From positions 1-6,179 of the forward strand of contig NZKZ01000088.1 in the NCBI GenBank assembly GCA_002694065.1: a stretch of DNA of 6,179 bases. The letters are read 5' to 3'. Below the pieces are notes generated by a model. It saw only the letters and a list, made by a program, of their open reading frames with translations. It was not told the DNA's origin and searched no databases. The position numbers and the translations under genes were made by a program. The stretch's first letter is position 1. Each line of letters begins with the position of its first letter. Source of the stretch: Acidiferrobacter sp. GTDB taxonomy: Bacteria > Pseudomonadota > Gammaproteobacteria > Arenicellales > UBA868. Positions 1 to 6,179 of the stretch are shown here, piece by piece.

Positions 1-309
1 GTCGGTGTCAGCGTCGCTGACCTGTTTTTTATCGTACCGGTTGCCTCAGTCATCCAAGGTATCCCCATCGCACCGGCAGGCTGGGGCATTGGGGAAGCCG
101 CCTATGGAACACTGATCGGCAAGTTTGGCGCCTCTGCCCTGCCGGGCGTTCCCGATGCGGAACAGGTGATGCGCACGCGAGGCGTTGCGCTGTCCGTGCT
201 GCATCGCGTTCACGTTGCCCTCTGGTCACTGATCGGAGGCATCGCGATGCTGATCGACCGCAAATCTCACCCCGATGAATCCCCCGTCACCGAGACCAAA
301 AACCTCTGA
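1..309 (+). CDS. C-terminal part of a flippase-like / LPG-synthase TM-family membrane protein (5' truncated by window edge)
   Basis: Frame 1 is open from the first base to a TGA at 307-309 and gives the last 102 residues of a longer protein. What is seen: a hydrophobic segment at about residues 8-22, then a PAGWGIGEAAYG stretch (25-36) resembling the P-G-G-x-G-x-x-E signature that this family carries near its C-terminus, a short hydrophilic loop, an AxSVLHR motif (63-69), and a last membrane segment at about 71-85 (VALWSLIGGIAML). A charged cytoplasmic tail rich in D, E and K ends the protein. Family members (UPF0104, YbhN-like, related to the membrane part of MprF) usually have over 300 residues, so about two thirds lies upstream. 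They are inner-membrane proteins thought to flip or move lipids, but most are uncharacterised and this one's substrate cannot be told. The GNAT gene follows 20 bases later on the same strand, so co-transcription is possible. Confidence 0.72.
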   Translation, partial: VGVSVADLFFIVPVASVIQGIPIAPAGWGIGEAAYGTLIGKFGASALPGVPDAEQVMRTRGVALSVLHRVHVALWSLIGGIAMLIDRKSHPDESPVTETKNL

Positions 310-329
310 GCCCTTAATCTCCTTAGCTT

Positions 330-947
330 ATGAAAGAACATCCCTCCTCCTTCGCAACCACGCCAAAGCCCCGTGAGGACGGCACCTTGCAGGTCACCAT
401 CACTTACCTGCAAATGATGCGTCAGCCGACCGGCACGCCAAAAAGACCGCCGCTCAGCGATCTGGCGGTGTTTCGGGTTAAACAACCCGCCTTGCCGTTT
501 TATCGCTTCCTTTATAACCAGGTCGGCCAACCGTGGCTCTGGTACGAGCGCCGGGCGATGAGTGACTCTGACCTTCAGGACATTCTCTCCCACGAAAAAG
601 TGCATGTTTATGTGCTCTACCGCGGTGGAGAACCGGCGGGCTACGTTGAGCTTGATTTTCGCCAGGAGGATGAGGCGGAAGTCGCCTATTTTGGGCTTTT
701 GCCCTGGCACATTGGAAGCGGGATCGGCCCGTGGTTTCTCGAATGGGCAGTTCGTGCCGCATGGACCGACAAGCCCAAGAAACTTATCGTCAACACATGC
801 AATCTGGATCACCCCAAAGCCATCATCGTCTACCAGCAGGCCGGATTTCGTCCATACCGGCAGGAGACAGTCACGATCCGGGACCCCCGGCAAGAACCTT
901 TCTGGAATGGACCGGCACCCACCGCCGGGGCAGATTCAGACAGTTAG
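330..947 (+). CDS. GNAT-family N-acetyltransferase (substrate unknown)
   Basis: A 205-residue protein with a GNAT fold. What is seen: a TYLQM segment (25-29) followed by a strand-rich N-terminal half, a VYVLYRGGEPAGYVEL beta-hairpin (94-108), the acetyl-CoA pyrophosphate-binding loop in FGLLPWHIGSGIG (121-133, glycines 129, 131, 133), and the C-terminal signature NTCNLDHPKA...YQQAGF (155-173). These match a poorly studied proteobacterial GNAT group with an FGLLPxxIGxGxG loop and an HTCxLDHPxA block; here the usual His is Asn155. From the family, it should move an acetyl group from acetyl-CoA to an amine in the cytoplasm; the acceptor is unknown. ATG 330 comes four bases after an in-frame TAG and has no visible Shine-Dalgarno site, whereas a TTG at 387 has GAGGA at 375-379 with 7-base spacing and would give 186 residues beginning just before TYLQM. 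Either start is possible. The gene converges on parE. Confidence 0.85.
   Translation: MKEHPSSFATTPKPREDGTLQVTITYLQMMRQPTGTPKRPPLSDLAVFRVKQPALPFYRFLYNQVGQPWLWYERRAMSDSDLQDILSHEKVHVYVLYRGGEPAGYVELDFRQEDEAEVAYFGLLPWHIGSGIGPWFLEWAVRAAWTDKPKKLIVNTCNLDHPKAIIVYQQAGFRPYRQETVTIRDPRQEPFWNGPAPTAGADSDS
375..389 (+). promoter_or_regulatory. Possible ribosome binding site and alternative TTG start for the GNAT gene
   Basis: GAGGA at 375-379 is followed by seven bases and an in-frame TTG at 387-389. This is a better-spaced Shine-Dalgarno and start combination than the region before ATG 330, where nothing purine-rich is visible. The resulting protein would lose 19 residues that contain no recognisable part of the GNAT fold. 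It may still be chance, because TTG starts are rarer than ATG. Confidence 0.4.
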
Positions 948-975
948 ACCAAGAGCTGCGCAAGGCTGCATCGGC

Positions 976-2868
976 TCAGGCCACCTCAGCCTGATCGCCG
1001 CGCTTGCCGAGCCAATCCTTGCGGTCGGCAGCACGCTTTCGTGCCAACAGCAAATCCAGCATGGCGTCCGTCTTTTTTCCCTGATCCAGGGTAAGCTCGA
1101 TCAAGCGCCTTGAATCCGGATCCATAGTGGTTTCACGCAATTGCGCCGGATTCATCTCACCCAGCCCCTTAAAGCGCTGGACGTTAACCGTGCCCCTCAG
1201 TTTGTCCTTTTTGATTCTGTCGAGAATGGCATCCTTTTCCGTATCATCAAGCGCATAAAACACATGCTTGCCCACATCGATTCGATACAGCGGCGGCATT
1301 GAAACACAGACCCGGCCTGCGTCGACCAATGGACGGAAATGACGAACGAAAAGCGCACACAACAAAGTGGCAATATGAGCGCCATCCGAATCCGCATCGG
1401 CCAGAATGCAGACACGTCCATAACGCAGACCCGAACAATCTCCAGTGCCGGGGTCTACGCCCAGCGCGACGGCGATGTCATGCACCGATTGCGACGCGAG
1501 GACCTCGGCGGACTCAACCTCCCAGGTATTCAGAATTTTCCCCCGCAAAGGCAGGATAGCCTGATAGTCCTTGTCCCGCGCCTGCTTGGCGGAACCCCCC
1601 GCGGAGTCGCCCTCTACGAGAAAGAGTTCAGTATGCTCAAGATCCTGGCTCGCACAATCGGCGAGTTTGCCCGGCAAGGTCGGACCGGTAGCCGCCTTTT
1701 TACGCTCCACCTGGCGGGCCGTACGAAGCCGTGACTGCGCACTGCTGATGGCGAGGGCCGCAATACGCTCCCCTTCGGCTGCATTTTGATTCAGCCACAA
1801 GCTGAAAGCATCCTTGACTGCCGCCGCGGTCAAGGATGCTGCTTCCCGCGACGACAGGCGATCTTTCGTTTGCCCACTGAATTGAGGATCCTTCATGCGC
1901 AGCGATAAAACAAACGCACAGCGCTGCCACACATCCTCGGGAGACAGCTTCACGCCTCGGGGAAGCAGATTGCGGTAGTCGCAAAATTCCCGGACGGCGT
2001 CTGTTAATCCGGTGCGAAACCCGCTGACATGACTGCCTCCCTGAGGCGTAGGAATGAGGTTGACGTAACTCTCGGCGAAGACCTCTCCATCATCTTCAAG
2101 CCAACTTATCGCCCAATCCAACTGCTGTTCCTGCTGGGCAATGTGGCCGACGAAAGGCGGATCGGGCACCCTTTCCGCGGCATCGACTTGGGATGAGAGG
2201 TAGTCCGACAGGCCGTCCTCGTACTCCCAGGTTTCGTTATTGTCCTTGGAGTCCTCGTCCTTGAAATCAATCCGAAGCCCGGGACATAGCACGGCCTTCG
2301 CCCGCAAAAGACGCTTCAGTCGCGCGACAGAAATGCCCGGGGAATCAAAAAACACCGGGTCGGGCCAGAACTGCACCATGGTTCCGGAGTTGCGTGCGCC
2401 GATCTTGCGTACAGCCTTGAGCGGGGCGATCGGTACGCCATCGCGAAACGTCATCTGGTACTCCTGACCGCCGCGCTTGACACTCACCTCAAGTTTCTTG
2501 GAGAGCGCGTTGACAACGGATACCCCCACACCATGCAAACCACCCGAGTAGGTATAGGACTTGTCAGAAAATTTTCCCCCGGCATGCAGCCGCGTGAGGA
2601 TCACCTCCACCGCGCTGACTTTCTCTCCCTTGTGCCGATCCACCGGCATCCCTCTGCCGTCATCTGCAACAGATACAGAGCCATCCTTATGCAGAGTGAC
2701 CGAAATACGATGCGCATAACCGCCGATCGCTTCGTCGACACTGTTGTCGACAACCTCCTGAACCAGGTGATTTGGGCGGTCAGTCTGGGTATACATTCCC
2801 GGGCGTTTGCGCACGGGCTGGAGACCGGTAAGGACTTCAATTGCAGAGGCATCGTAGTTTTCAGCCAT
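976..2868 (-). CDS. parE: DNA topoisomerase IV subunit B (ParE)
   Basis: This 630-residue protein is the ATPase subunit of topoisomerase IV, which works with ParC as a ParC2ParE2 tetramer to unlink daughter chromosomes. Domains in order: GHKL ATPase (about 1-215) with catalytic Glu38 and Mg-binding Asn42 in QEVVDNSVDEA, ADDGRGMP (68-75), GGKF (97-100) and the ATP-lid LHGVGVSVVNALS; transducer (about 216-390) with the QTK loop Lys335 in FSGQTKDRLSS; TOPRIM (about 412-530) with EGDSAGGSAKQ (Glu419) and the DADSDG acidic triplet (Asp491, 493, 495); and a C-terminal QRFKGLGEMNP block. It matches E. coli ParE in length and along the whole chain, and it lacks the long TOPRIM insertion of gammaproteobacterial GyrB, which argues against gyrB. 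The start at 2868 was chosen because MAENYDASAIEVLTGL aligns with the ParE N-terminus; the frame stays open to an ATG at 3033, but those 55 extra residues match nothing in the family. No strong Shine-Dalgarno site is visible. parC is not in the window. Confidence 0.97.
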   Translation of the reverse strand: MAENYDASAIEVLTGLQPVRKRPGMYTQTDRPNHLVQEVVDNSVDEAIGGYAHRISVTLHKDGSVSVADDGRGMPVDRHKGEKVSAVEVILTRLHAGGKFSDKSYTYSGGLHGVGVSVVNALSKKLEVSVKRGGQEYQMTFRDGVPIAPLKAVRKIGARNSGTMVQFWPDPVFFDSPGISVARLKRLLRAKAVLCPGLRIDFKDEDSKDNNETWEYEDGLSDYLSSQVDAAERVPDPPFVGHIAQQEQQLDWAISWLEDDGEVFAESYVNLIPTPQGGSHVSGFRTGLTDAVREFCDYRNLLPRGVKLSPEDVWQRCAFVLSLRMKDPQFSGQTKDRLSSREAASLTAAAVKDAFSLWLNQNAAEGERIAALAISSAQSRLRTARQVERKKAATGPTLPGKLADCASQDLEHTELFLVEGDSAGGSAKQARDKDYQAILPLRGKILNTWEVESAEVLASQSVHDIAVALGVDPGTGDCSGLRYGRVCILADADSDGAHIATLLCALFVRHFRPLVDAGRVCVSMPPLYRIDVGKHVFYALDDTEKDAILDRIKKDKLRGTVNVQRFKGLGEMNPAQLRETTMDPDSRRLIELTLDQGKKTDAMLDLLLARKRAADRKDWLGKRGDQAEVA

Positions 2869-2902
2869 GACAAGAATCGACCGGAGGGTGAAGCGCAAGG
2901 CG

Positions 2903-2908
2903 ATGATA
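2903..2908 (-). promoter_or_regulatory. Possible -10 element for parE
   Basis: On the minus strand this reads TATCAT, five of six matches to the sigma-70 -10 consensus. It lies 34 bases before the parE ATG at 2868, which would leave a leader of about 28 bases. No convincing -35 hexamer sits at 16-18 bases upstream, so the call rests on the hexamer and its position alone. Confidence 0.28.
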
Positions 2909-2960
2909 CACGAAGGACCCAACGGGTACGGCTGAATCACACCCATCAGCGCGTGGATCA

Positions 2961-2990
2961 TTGGAGACAACTCCGGCGCTACGATAGAAT
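2961..2990 (+). promoter_or_regulatory. Candidate sigma-70 promoter for xseB-ispA(-dxs)
   Basis: TTGGAG (2961-2966) and TAGAAT (2985-2990, five of six -10 matches) are separated by 18 bases in the divergent gap, pointing towards xseB. Transcription would begin near 2997, giving a leader of about 56 bases. The -35 half is weak beyond its TTG. A small inverted repeat, GGAG-acaa-CTCC (2963-2974), overlaps the -35 hexamer. The position is right for the cluster, but this is prediction by eye. Confidence 0.4.
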
Positions 2991-3041
2991 TGCCCGAGTC
3001 GATGTTCACCCGCGCTCCAGTCGACCGCGGCACAGATCTCT

Positions 3042-3046
3042 AAGGA
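3042..3046 (+). promoter_or_regulatory. Shine-Dalgarno site of xseB
   Basis: AAGGA ends six bases before the xseB ATG at 3053. This is the clearest ribosome binding site in the window, and it settles the xseB start. Confidence 0.75.
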
Positions 3047-3052
3047 TGCATC

Positions 3053-3298
3053 ATGGCCAAATCAACGCGTTCAAGGGTCGGGGAATTTGAGAAATCCCTG
3101 AAGGAACTCGAGACCATTGTGGAGAAAATGGAGGCCGGCGACCAGCCCCTGGAAACCTCCCTAAAGGATTTCGAACGGGGAATGGAACTTGCCCGTCAAT
3201 GCCGGGACAGCCTGCAGAAGGCTGAGCTTCGCGTACAGGAACTGCTGGAAAAAGCCGATGACGCTCACGACAAGTCTTCAGAAGACGAGGGCTCGTGA
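3053..3298 (+). CDS. xseB: Exodeoxyribonuclease VII small subunit (XseB)
   Basis: This 81-residue protein is close in length to the 80-residue E. coli XseB. It is the small subunit of exonuclease VII, in which several XseB chains bind one XseA; the enzyme degrades single-stranded DNA from both ends in the cytoplasm, and XseB has no active site of its own. What is seen: the core FEKSLKELETIVEKMEAGD (12-30), then QPLE (31-34), FERGMELARQC (40-50) and AELRVQELL (57-65), which match E. coli FEKALSELEQIV, FERGVQLARQ and AEQRVQILL. The charged, heptad-like pattern fits the helical hairpin of the family, and an acidic tail follows (DDAHDKSSEDEGS). The start is supported by AAGGA six bases upstream. 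Its stop overlaps the ispA start in GTGA, so the two are probably translationally coupled. xseA is not in the window. Confidence 0.95.
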   Translation: MAKSTRSRVGEFEKSLKELETIVEKMEAGDQPLETSLKDFERGMELARQCRDSLQKAELRVQELLEKADDAHDKSSEDEGS

Positions 3299-4194
3299 AT
3301 CAATCCGCGGCTCTGCACGACCACTGGCCAAAATGGCGACAGCGCATCGATCAGCGCCTTGAGCGTCTGATCCCGGACACCACAGTCTCCCCCGCGCTGC
3401 TTCATGAGGCAATGCGTTATTCCGGCATCGGTGCCGGCAAACGTTACCGGGCCGCGCTCGTCTACGCAGCAGGCCATGCGCTTTGTGTCGCCGAGGATAT
3501 TCTGGACCGACCGGCCTGCGCGGTAGAACTCATTCACGCCTTCTCGCTGGTGCACGATGATCTTCCTGCAATGGATGATGATGATCTTCGCCGGGGGAAA
3601 CCTTCGTGTCATAAAGCCTTCGATGAAGCCACCGCTATTCTGGCAGGCGATGCCCTGCAAACCCTCGCTTTTGCAGTGCTGAGCGAGTCCGACTGGCACG
3701 TCCTTTCCCCAGCGGTACGACTCAATATGCTGAATGTGCTGGCCAACGCATCGGGTTCTGTAGGGCTGGCCGGAGGCCAGGTGCTGGACCTGAATATGAT
3801 CTTACAAGACCCAACACTGGAAACGCTGGCCGCTATGCATCGATGCAAGACTGGAGCGCTGATAGAGGCAGCCGTCCTGATGGGCGGTCTTTGTGCTACT
3901 GACGATTCCGCCACCCTGACCTGTCTAAAAAGCTATGCCCAACCACTGGGTCTTGCCTTTCAGGTCATCGATGACGTTCTGGACGGGACTGGGGATACAG
4001 ACACCCTGGGCAAACCGGCGGGCGCGGATCAAGAGCGGGGACAACCCACCTTTCTCAGCATCCTCGGCGAAGCGCCTGCTCGTCAGTACGCTGAGGAACT
4101 GAAGGATCAGGCAATCGACGCATTGGGCGACCTTGAAATGGACACGGCCCTGCTCGTGGACCTGGCACAATTCACGGTGAGCCGGTTCCACTAA
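3295..4194 (+). CDS. ispA: Farnesyl diphosphate synthase (IspA), with two unusual substitutions
   Basis: A 299-residue short-chain trans-prenyltransferase, the same length as E. coli IspA, expected to condense DMAPP with two IPP to give farnesyl diphosphate in the cytoplasm. What is seen: GAGKRYR (46-52, Lys49 and Arg52 for IPP binding); the first Asp-rich motif DDLPAMD (88-94) followed by DDDLRRG, with an aromatic Phe83 five residues before it, as in bacterial C15-specific enzymes; AGDALQTLAF (117-126); HRCKTGALI (182-190); and the second Asp-rich motif DDVLD (226-230) followed by LGK (238-240). Two positions differ from the usual family pattern: the RP of GGKRxRP is RA (Ala53), and the Lys of the GKxTY motif is Gln250 (GQPTF). 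The rest is intact, so an active enzyme is likely. The GTG start overlaps the xseB stop by four bases, and GAGGG (3287-3291) lies close in front of it; no later start keeps the N-terminal helix. Confidence 0.94.
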   Translation: MNQSAALHDHWPKWRQRIDQRLERLIPDTTVSPALLHEAMRYSGIGAGKRYRAALVYAAGHALCVAEDILDRPACAVELIHAFSLVHDDLPAMDDDDLRRGKPSCHKAFDEATAILAGDALQTLAFAVLSESDWHVLSPAVRLNMLNVLANASGSVGLAGGQVLDLNMILQDPTLETLAAMHRCKTGALIEAAVLMGGLCATDDSATLTCLKSYAQPLGLAFQVIDDVLDGTGDTDTLGKPAGADQERGQPTFLSILGEAPARQYAEELKDQAIDALGDLEMDTALLVDLAQFTVSRFH

Positions 4195-4271
4195 AGCTCA
4201 ACACCTCGAAAAAAGGATTATCATCAGGGGTTGGTGTTTTGCGCTAACCTCATCGCTTGAATTTGCAGCAC
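4195..4271 (+). other. Intergenic gap between ispA and dxs
   Basis: These 77 bases hold an A-run (4209-4214) and a loose inverted repeat, AACACC (4200-4205) with GGTGTT (4233-4238), separated by 27 bases and followed by two more T residues. The stem is short and the loop long, so it is a poor intrinsic terminator. I see no convincing promoter with both hexamers and no riboswitch. Read-through from ispA into dxs is therefore the simplest view. Confidence 0.35.
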
Positions 4272-6158
4272 ATGACTACACCGTCTGACTTTCCCATACT
4301 GGACCGGGTCAACTCACCTGCAGCACTGCGTCAGCTCGAGCAACACGAGTTATCGGCGCTGGCTAAACAAGTGCGCGCCTTTCTGATCGAAGTGACTTCA
4401 GAAACCGGCGGTCATCTTGCCCCGGGACTGGGCGCGGTGGAACTTACGGTGGCCCTGCACTATGTGTTTGATACCCCAAAAGATCGCCTGGTCTGGGATA
4501 TTGGCCATCAGGCCTATCCCCACAAGATTCTCACCGGCCGCCGTGACGAGATGCAGACAATCCGTAAAGCGGGGGGCCTGTCCGGCTTTTTGAAGAGAGC
4601 CGAAAGCGAGTACGACAGTTTTGGAGCAGGCCATTCGAGCACATCCATCAGTGCGGCACTGGGAATGGCTGTCGCCGCCCGGCTTCATGAGGATGACCGG
4701 GAGGTGGTTGCAATTATCGGCGACGGCGCGTTAACCGCAGGTCAGGCGATGGAGGCACTTTACAACGCGGGTGATATGGATGCGGACCTGCTGGTGGTTT
4801 TGAACGACAACGAGATGTCGATATCCCGGAATGTCGGAGCCATGTCGAACTATCTCGCCCGCATCCTCTCGGGAAGGGCATATACCAGCGTACGCGAAGG
4901 CAGCAAAACCGTACTGGGAACGGCTCCGCATGTGCAGGCTTTTGCCCGACGATGGGAGGAGCATCTCAAAGGAATGGTTATGCCGAGTACGTTGTTCGAG
5001 GAACTGGGCTTCAATTACATCGGACCGATTGATGGTCACGATATTGATACGCTGGTGACCACTCTGCAGAATATGAAGGCGATGAGTGGCCCACGCTTTT
5101 TGCACATCGTCACCCAAAAAGGCAAGGGTTTCCGTCCTGCTGAGGGTCAGCCCATCACTTTTCACGGCGTAGGGCCTTTTGACCCCAACACCGGCAAAGT
5201 CGAAAAGAAATCAAGCAGCCGGACTTACACCCAGGTCTTTGGCGACTGGCTGTGTGATATGGCAAAAGCCGACGAACGACTGATCGGCATAACCCCTGCA
5301 ATGCGTGAAGGATCCGGATTGGTGCCGTTCTCAGAGCAGCACCCTGAGCGCTACTTTGATGTGGGAATTGCGGAACAGCATGCCCTGACATTTGCGGCGG
5401 GCACCGCCTGCGATGGTGTGAAGCCGGTCGTCGCGATCTATTCGACCTTTCTGCAACGCGCCTACGATCAGTTGATCCATGACATCAGCGTTCAGCATCT
5501 GGATGTCACATTCGCCATCGACCGGGCCGGAATAGTGGGCGCAGATGGCCCAACCCACCAGGGCGCTTTCGACCTCAGTTTCCTTCGGTGTGTGCCAGGG
5601 ATGGTGATCTTTGCGCCATCAGATGAGGCGGAATGCCGGAACATGCTCTACAGTGCATTTCTGCACGAAGGGCCCGCCGCTGTCAGGTATCCACGTGGTT
5701 CGGGGCCGGGTGTGCCCGAAGCAAAGCAAATGAGCCGCATCCCTGTGGGAAAAGGCCAGATTCGTCGAGAAGGCCAAGGCGTGGCCCTGCTCGCTTTTGG
5801 CACCATGCTGGTGCCTGCCCTGGAAGCCGCCGAGGTGCTGGACGCTACTGTCGTCAACATGAGAAGCGTCAAACCCCTGGATAAAGATCTCATTGAGGAT
5901 CTTGCAGGCTCCCATGAACTGCTGGTCTCGGTTGAGGAAAATACGGTTCGCGGGGGCGCCGGAGCTGGGGTATCTGAAGTCCTCTCCGAAGCGGGCTGTA
6001 CTACGCCTCTCTTGATCCTTGGCTTGCCGGATCAGCATGTGGATCAAGGCGACCCCGCGGCTGCGCTCAGTCAAGTTGGTCTGGACGCACAGGGTATCCA
6101 GGCTGCCATCCAGCGCCGGCGGCCTCTGCAGTCTGTTGCTTCACGCTCCCGCGCCTAA
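4272..6158 (+). CDS. dxs: 1-deoxy-D-xylulose-5-phosphate synthase (Dxs)
   Basis: A 628-residue thiamine diphosphate enzyme that joins pyruvate and glyceraldehyde 3-phosphate, with loss of CO2, to 1-deoxy-D-xylulose 5-phosphate, the first step of the MEP isoprenoid pathway. Domains: I (about 1-315) with His48 in GGHLAPGLG, WDIGHQAYPHKILTGRR (75-91), GHSSTSIS (120-127) and the ThDP motif GDG (150-152) to LNDNEMSIS (Asp151 and Asn180 for Mg); II (about 316-490) with TPAMREGSG, Glu368 in IAEQHALTFAAG, Arg396 in FLQRAYDQ, DRAGIVGADGPTHQGAFD (Arg418, His429) and VRYPRG; III (about 491-628) with VEEN...GGAGAGV and LGLPD. E. coli Dxs has 620 residues, and alignment favours ATG 4272. A TTG at 4257 would add only five residues (MNLQH). 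Neither start has a clear Shine-Dalgarno site. Dxs and the upstream ispA bracket the same pathway, entry step and C15 product. Confidence 0.97.
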   Translation: MTTPSDFPILDRVNSPAALRQLEQHELSALAKQVRAFLIEVTSETGGHLAPGLGAVELTVALHYVFDTPKDRLVWDIGHQAYPHKILTGRRDEMQTIRKAGGLSGFLKRAESEYDSFGAGHSSTSISAALGMAVAARLHEDDREVVAIIGDGALTAGQAMEALYNAGDMDADLLVVLNDNEMSISRNVGAMSNYLARILSGRAYTSVREGSKTVLGTAPHVQAFARRWEEHLKGMVMPSTLFEELGFNYIGPIDGHDIDTLVTTLQNMKAMSGPRFLHIVTQKGKGFRPAEGQPITFHGVGPFDPNTGKVEKKSSSRTYTQVFGDWLCDMAKADERLIGITPAMREGSGLVPFSEQHPERYFDVGIAEQHALTFAAGTACDGVKPVVAIYSTFLQRAYDQLIHDISVQHLDVTFAIDRAGIVGADGPTHQGAFDLSFLRCVPGMVIFAPSDEAECRNMLYSAFLHEGPAAVRYPRGSGPGVPEAKQMSRIPVGKGQIRREGQGVALLAFGTMLVPALEAAEVLDATVVNMRSVKPLDKDLIEDLAGSHELLVSVEENTVRGGAGAGVSEVLSEAGCTTPLLILGLPDQHVDQGDPAAALSQVGLDAQGIQAAIQRRRPLQSVASRSRA

Positions 6159-6165
6159 ACTGGGA

Positions 6166-6171
6166 TAAAAT
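6166..6171 (+). promoter_or_regulatory. -10-like hexamer downstream of dxs
   Basis: TAAAAT, five of six -10 matches, lies eight bases after the dxs stop and is followed by TTCGCGC, a sequence context often seen at gammaproteobacterial transcription starts. No good -35 lies 16-18 bases upstream, in the end of dxs. If real, it would serve a plus-strand gene beyond the window edge. Confidence 0.25.
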
Positions 6172-6179
6172 TCGCGCAC

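Noticed and set aside
267..893. A 208-residue minus-strand open frame opposite the GNAT gene, slightly longer than it
   Set aside because: Its translation shows no recognisable motif, while the plus strand carries a full GNAT signature. Long antisense frames are expected in G+C-rich coding DNA.
912..928. CCGGC-acccacc-GCCGG hairpin near the end of the GNAT gene as a terminator
   Set aside because: The stem is perfect but only five base pairs, lies inside the coding sequence, and has no T-run after it on either strand.
973..990. Imperfect hairpin across the parE stop codon as a bidirectional terminator for the convergent genes
   Set aside because: The seven-pair stem has an internal C-C mismatch and no T-tract on either side, so it could be chance.
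1339..1734. Plus-strand 131-residue frame opposite parE, and similar ones at 1299-1559 and 2533-3090
   Set aside because: They are antisense shadows of the ParE transducer, TOPRIM and ATPase regions, with no recognisable protein features.
976..2868. Reading the minus-strand topoisomerase gene as gyrB
   Set aside because: The protein is 630 residues, lacks the long TOPRIM insertion of gammaproteobacterial GyrB, and follows E. coli ParE closely from the N-terminus to the last block.
3265..3699. Minus-strand 144-residue frame opposite ispA, and similar ones at 4731-5165 and 5619-6074 opposite dxs
   Set aside because: They lie fully antisense to well-conserved genes and show no domain, start signal or composition of their own.
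4200..4240. AACACC / GGTGTT inverted repeat after ispA as an intrinsic terminator
   Set aside because: The six-pair, half-A/T stem with a 27-base loop and only a TTTT run is too weak to call.
1..6179. Search by eye for CRISPR repeats, tRNA or rRNA, transposase, toxin-antitoxin or phage genes
   Set aside because: No regularly spaced repeats, cloverleaf, terminal inverted repeats or such proteins were seen. Nearly all the DNA is taken up by recognisable housekeeping genes, so no novel system is claimed.

Overview
This window looks like ordinary chromosomal DNA from a gammaproteobacterium. The evidence is a full-length ParE of the 630-residue Escherichia coli type that keeps close sequence similarity throughout, and an xseB-ispA-dxs gene order that is common in that class. 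G+C is moderately high, in the high fifties by eye. Genus and habitat cannot be fixed from the sequence alone.

Layout. Positions 1-309 hold the 3' end of a gene for a polytopic membrane protein of the lysylphosphatidylglycerol-synthase transmembrane / flippase-like family. It is followed on the same strand by a GNAT acetyltransferase gene (330-947; it may really start at 387). That gene converges, across a 28-base gap, on parE (976-2868, minus strand), which encodes topoisomerase IV subunit B. A 184-base divergent intergenic region (2869-3052) separates parE from a plus-strand cluster: xseB (3053-3298), ispA (3295-4194) and dxs (4272-6158). xseB and ispA overlap by four bases; dxs follows ispA after 77 bases. 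The last 21 bases after dxs contain a -10-like hexamer, probably belonging to a gene outside the window. No gap between genes exceeds 300 bases.

How the genes work together. Dxs makes 1-deoxy-D-xylulose 5-phosphate, the entry step of the MEP pathway to IPP and DMAPP. IspA condenses those C5 units to farnesyl diphosphate, which feeds undecaprenyl phosphate and the quinone side chain. XseB is the small subunit of exodeoxyribonuclease VII; its place before ispA is a conserved arrangement and not an obvious functional link. ParE separates replicated chromosomes together with ParC, which is not in this window. The membrane protein and the GNAT enzyme have no assigned substrate.

I found no mobile element, CRISPR array, tRNA, rRNA or hidden novel system. 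The most notable protein-level feature is that IspA has lost two residues usually conserved in its family (a Lys replaced by Gln at 250, and a Pro replaced by Ala at 53) while keeping both aspartate-rich motifs. The other points worth checking are start-site choices and small regulatory elements.
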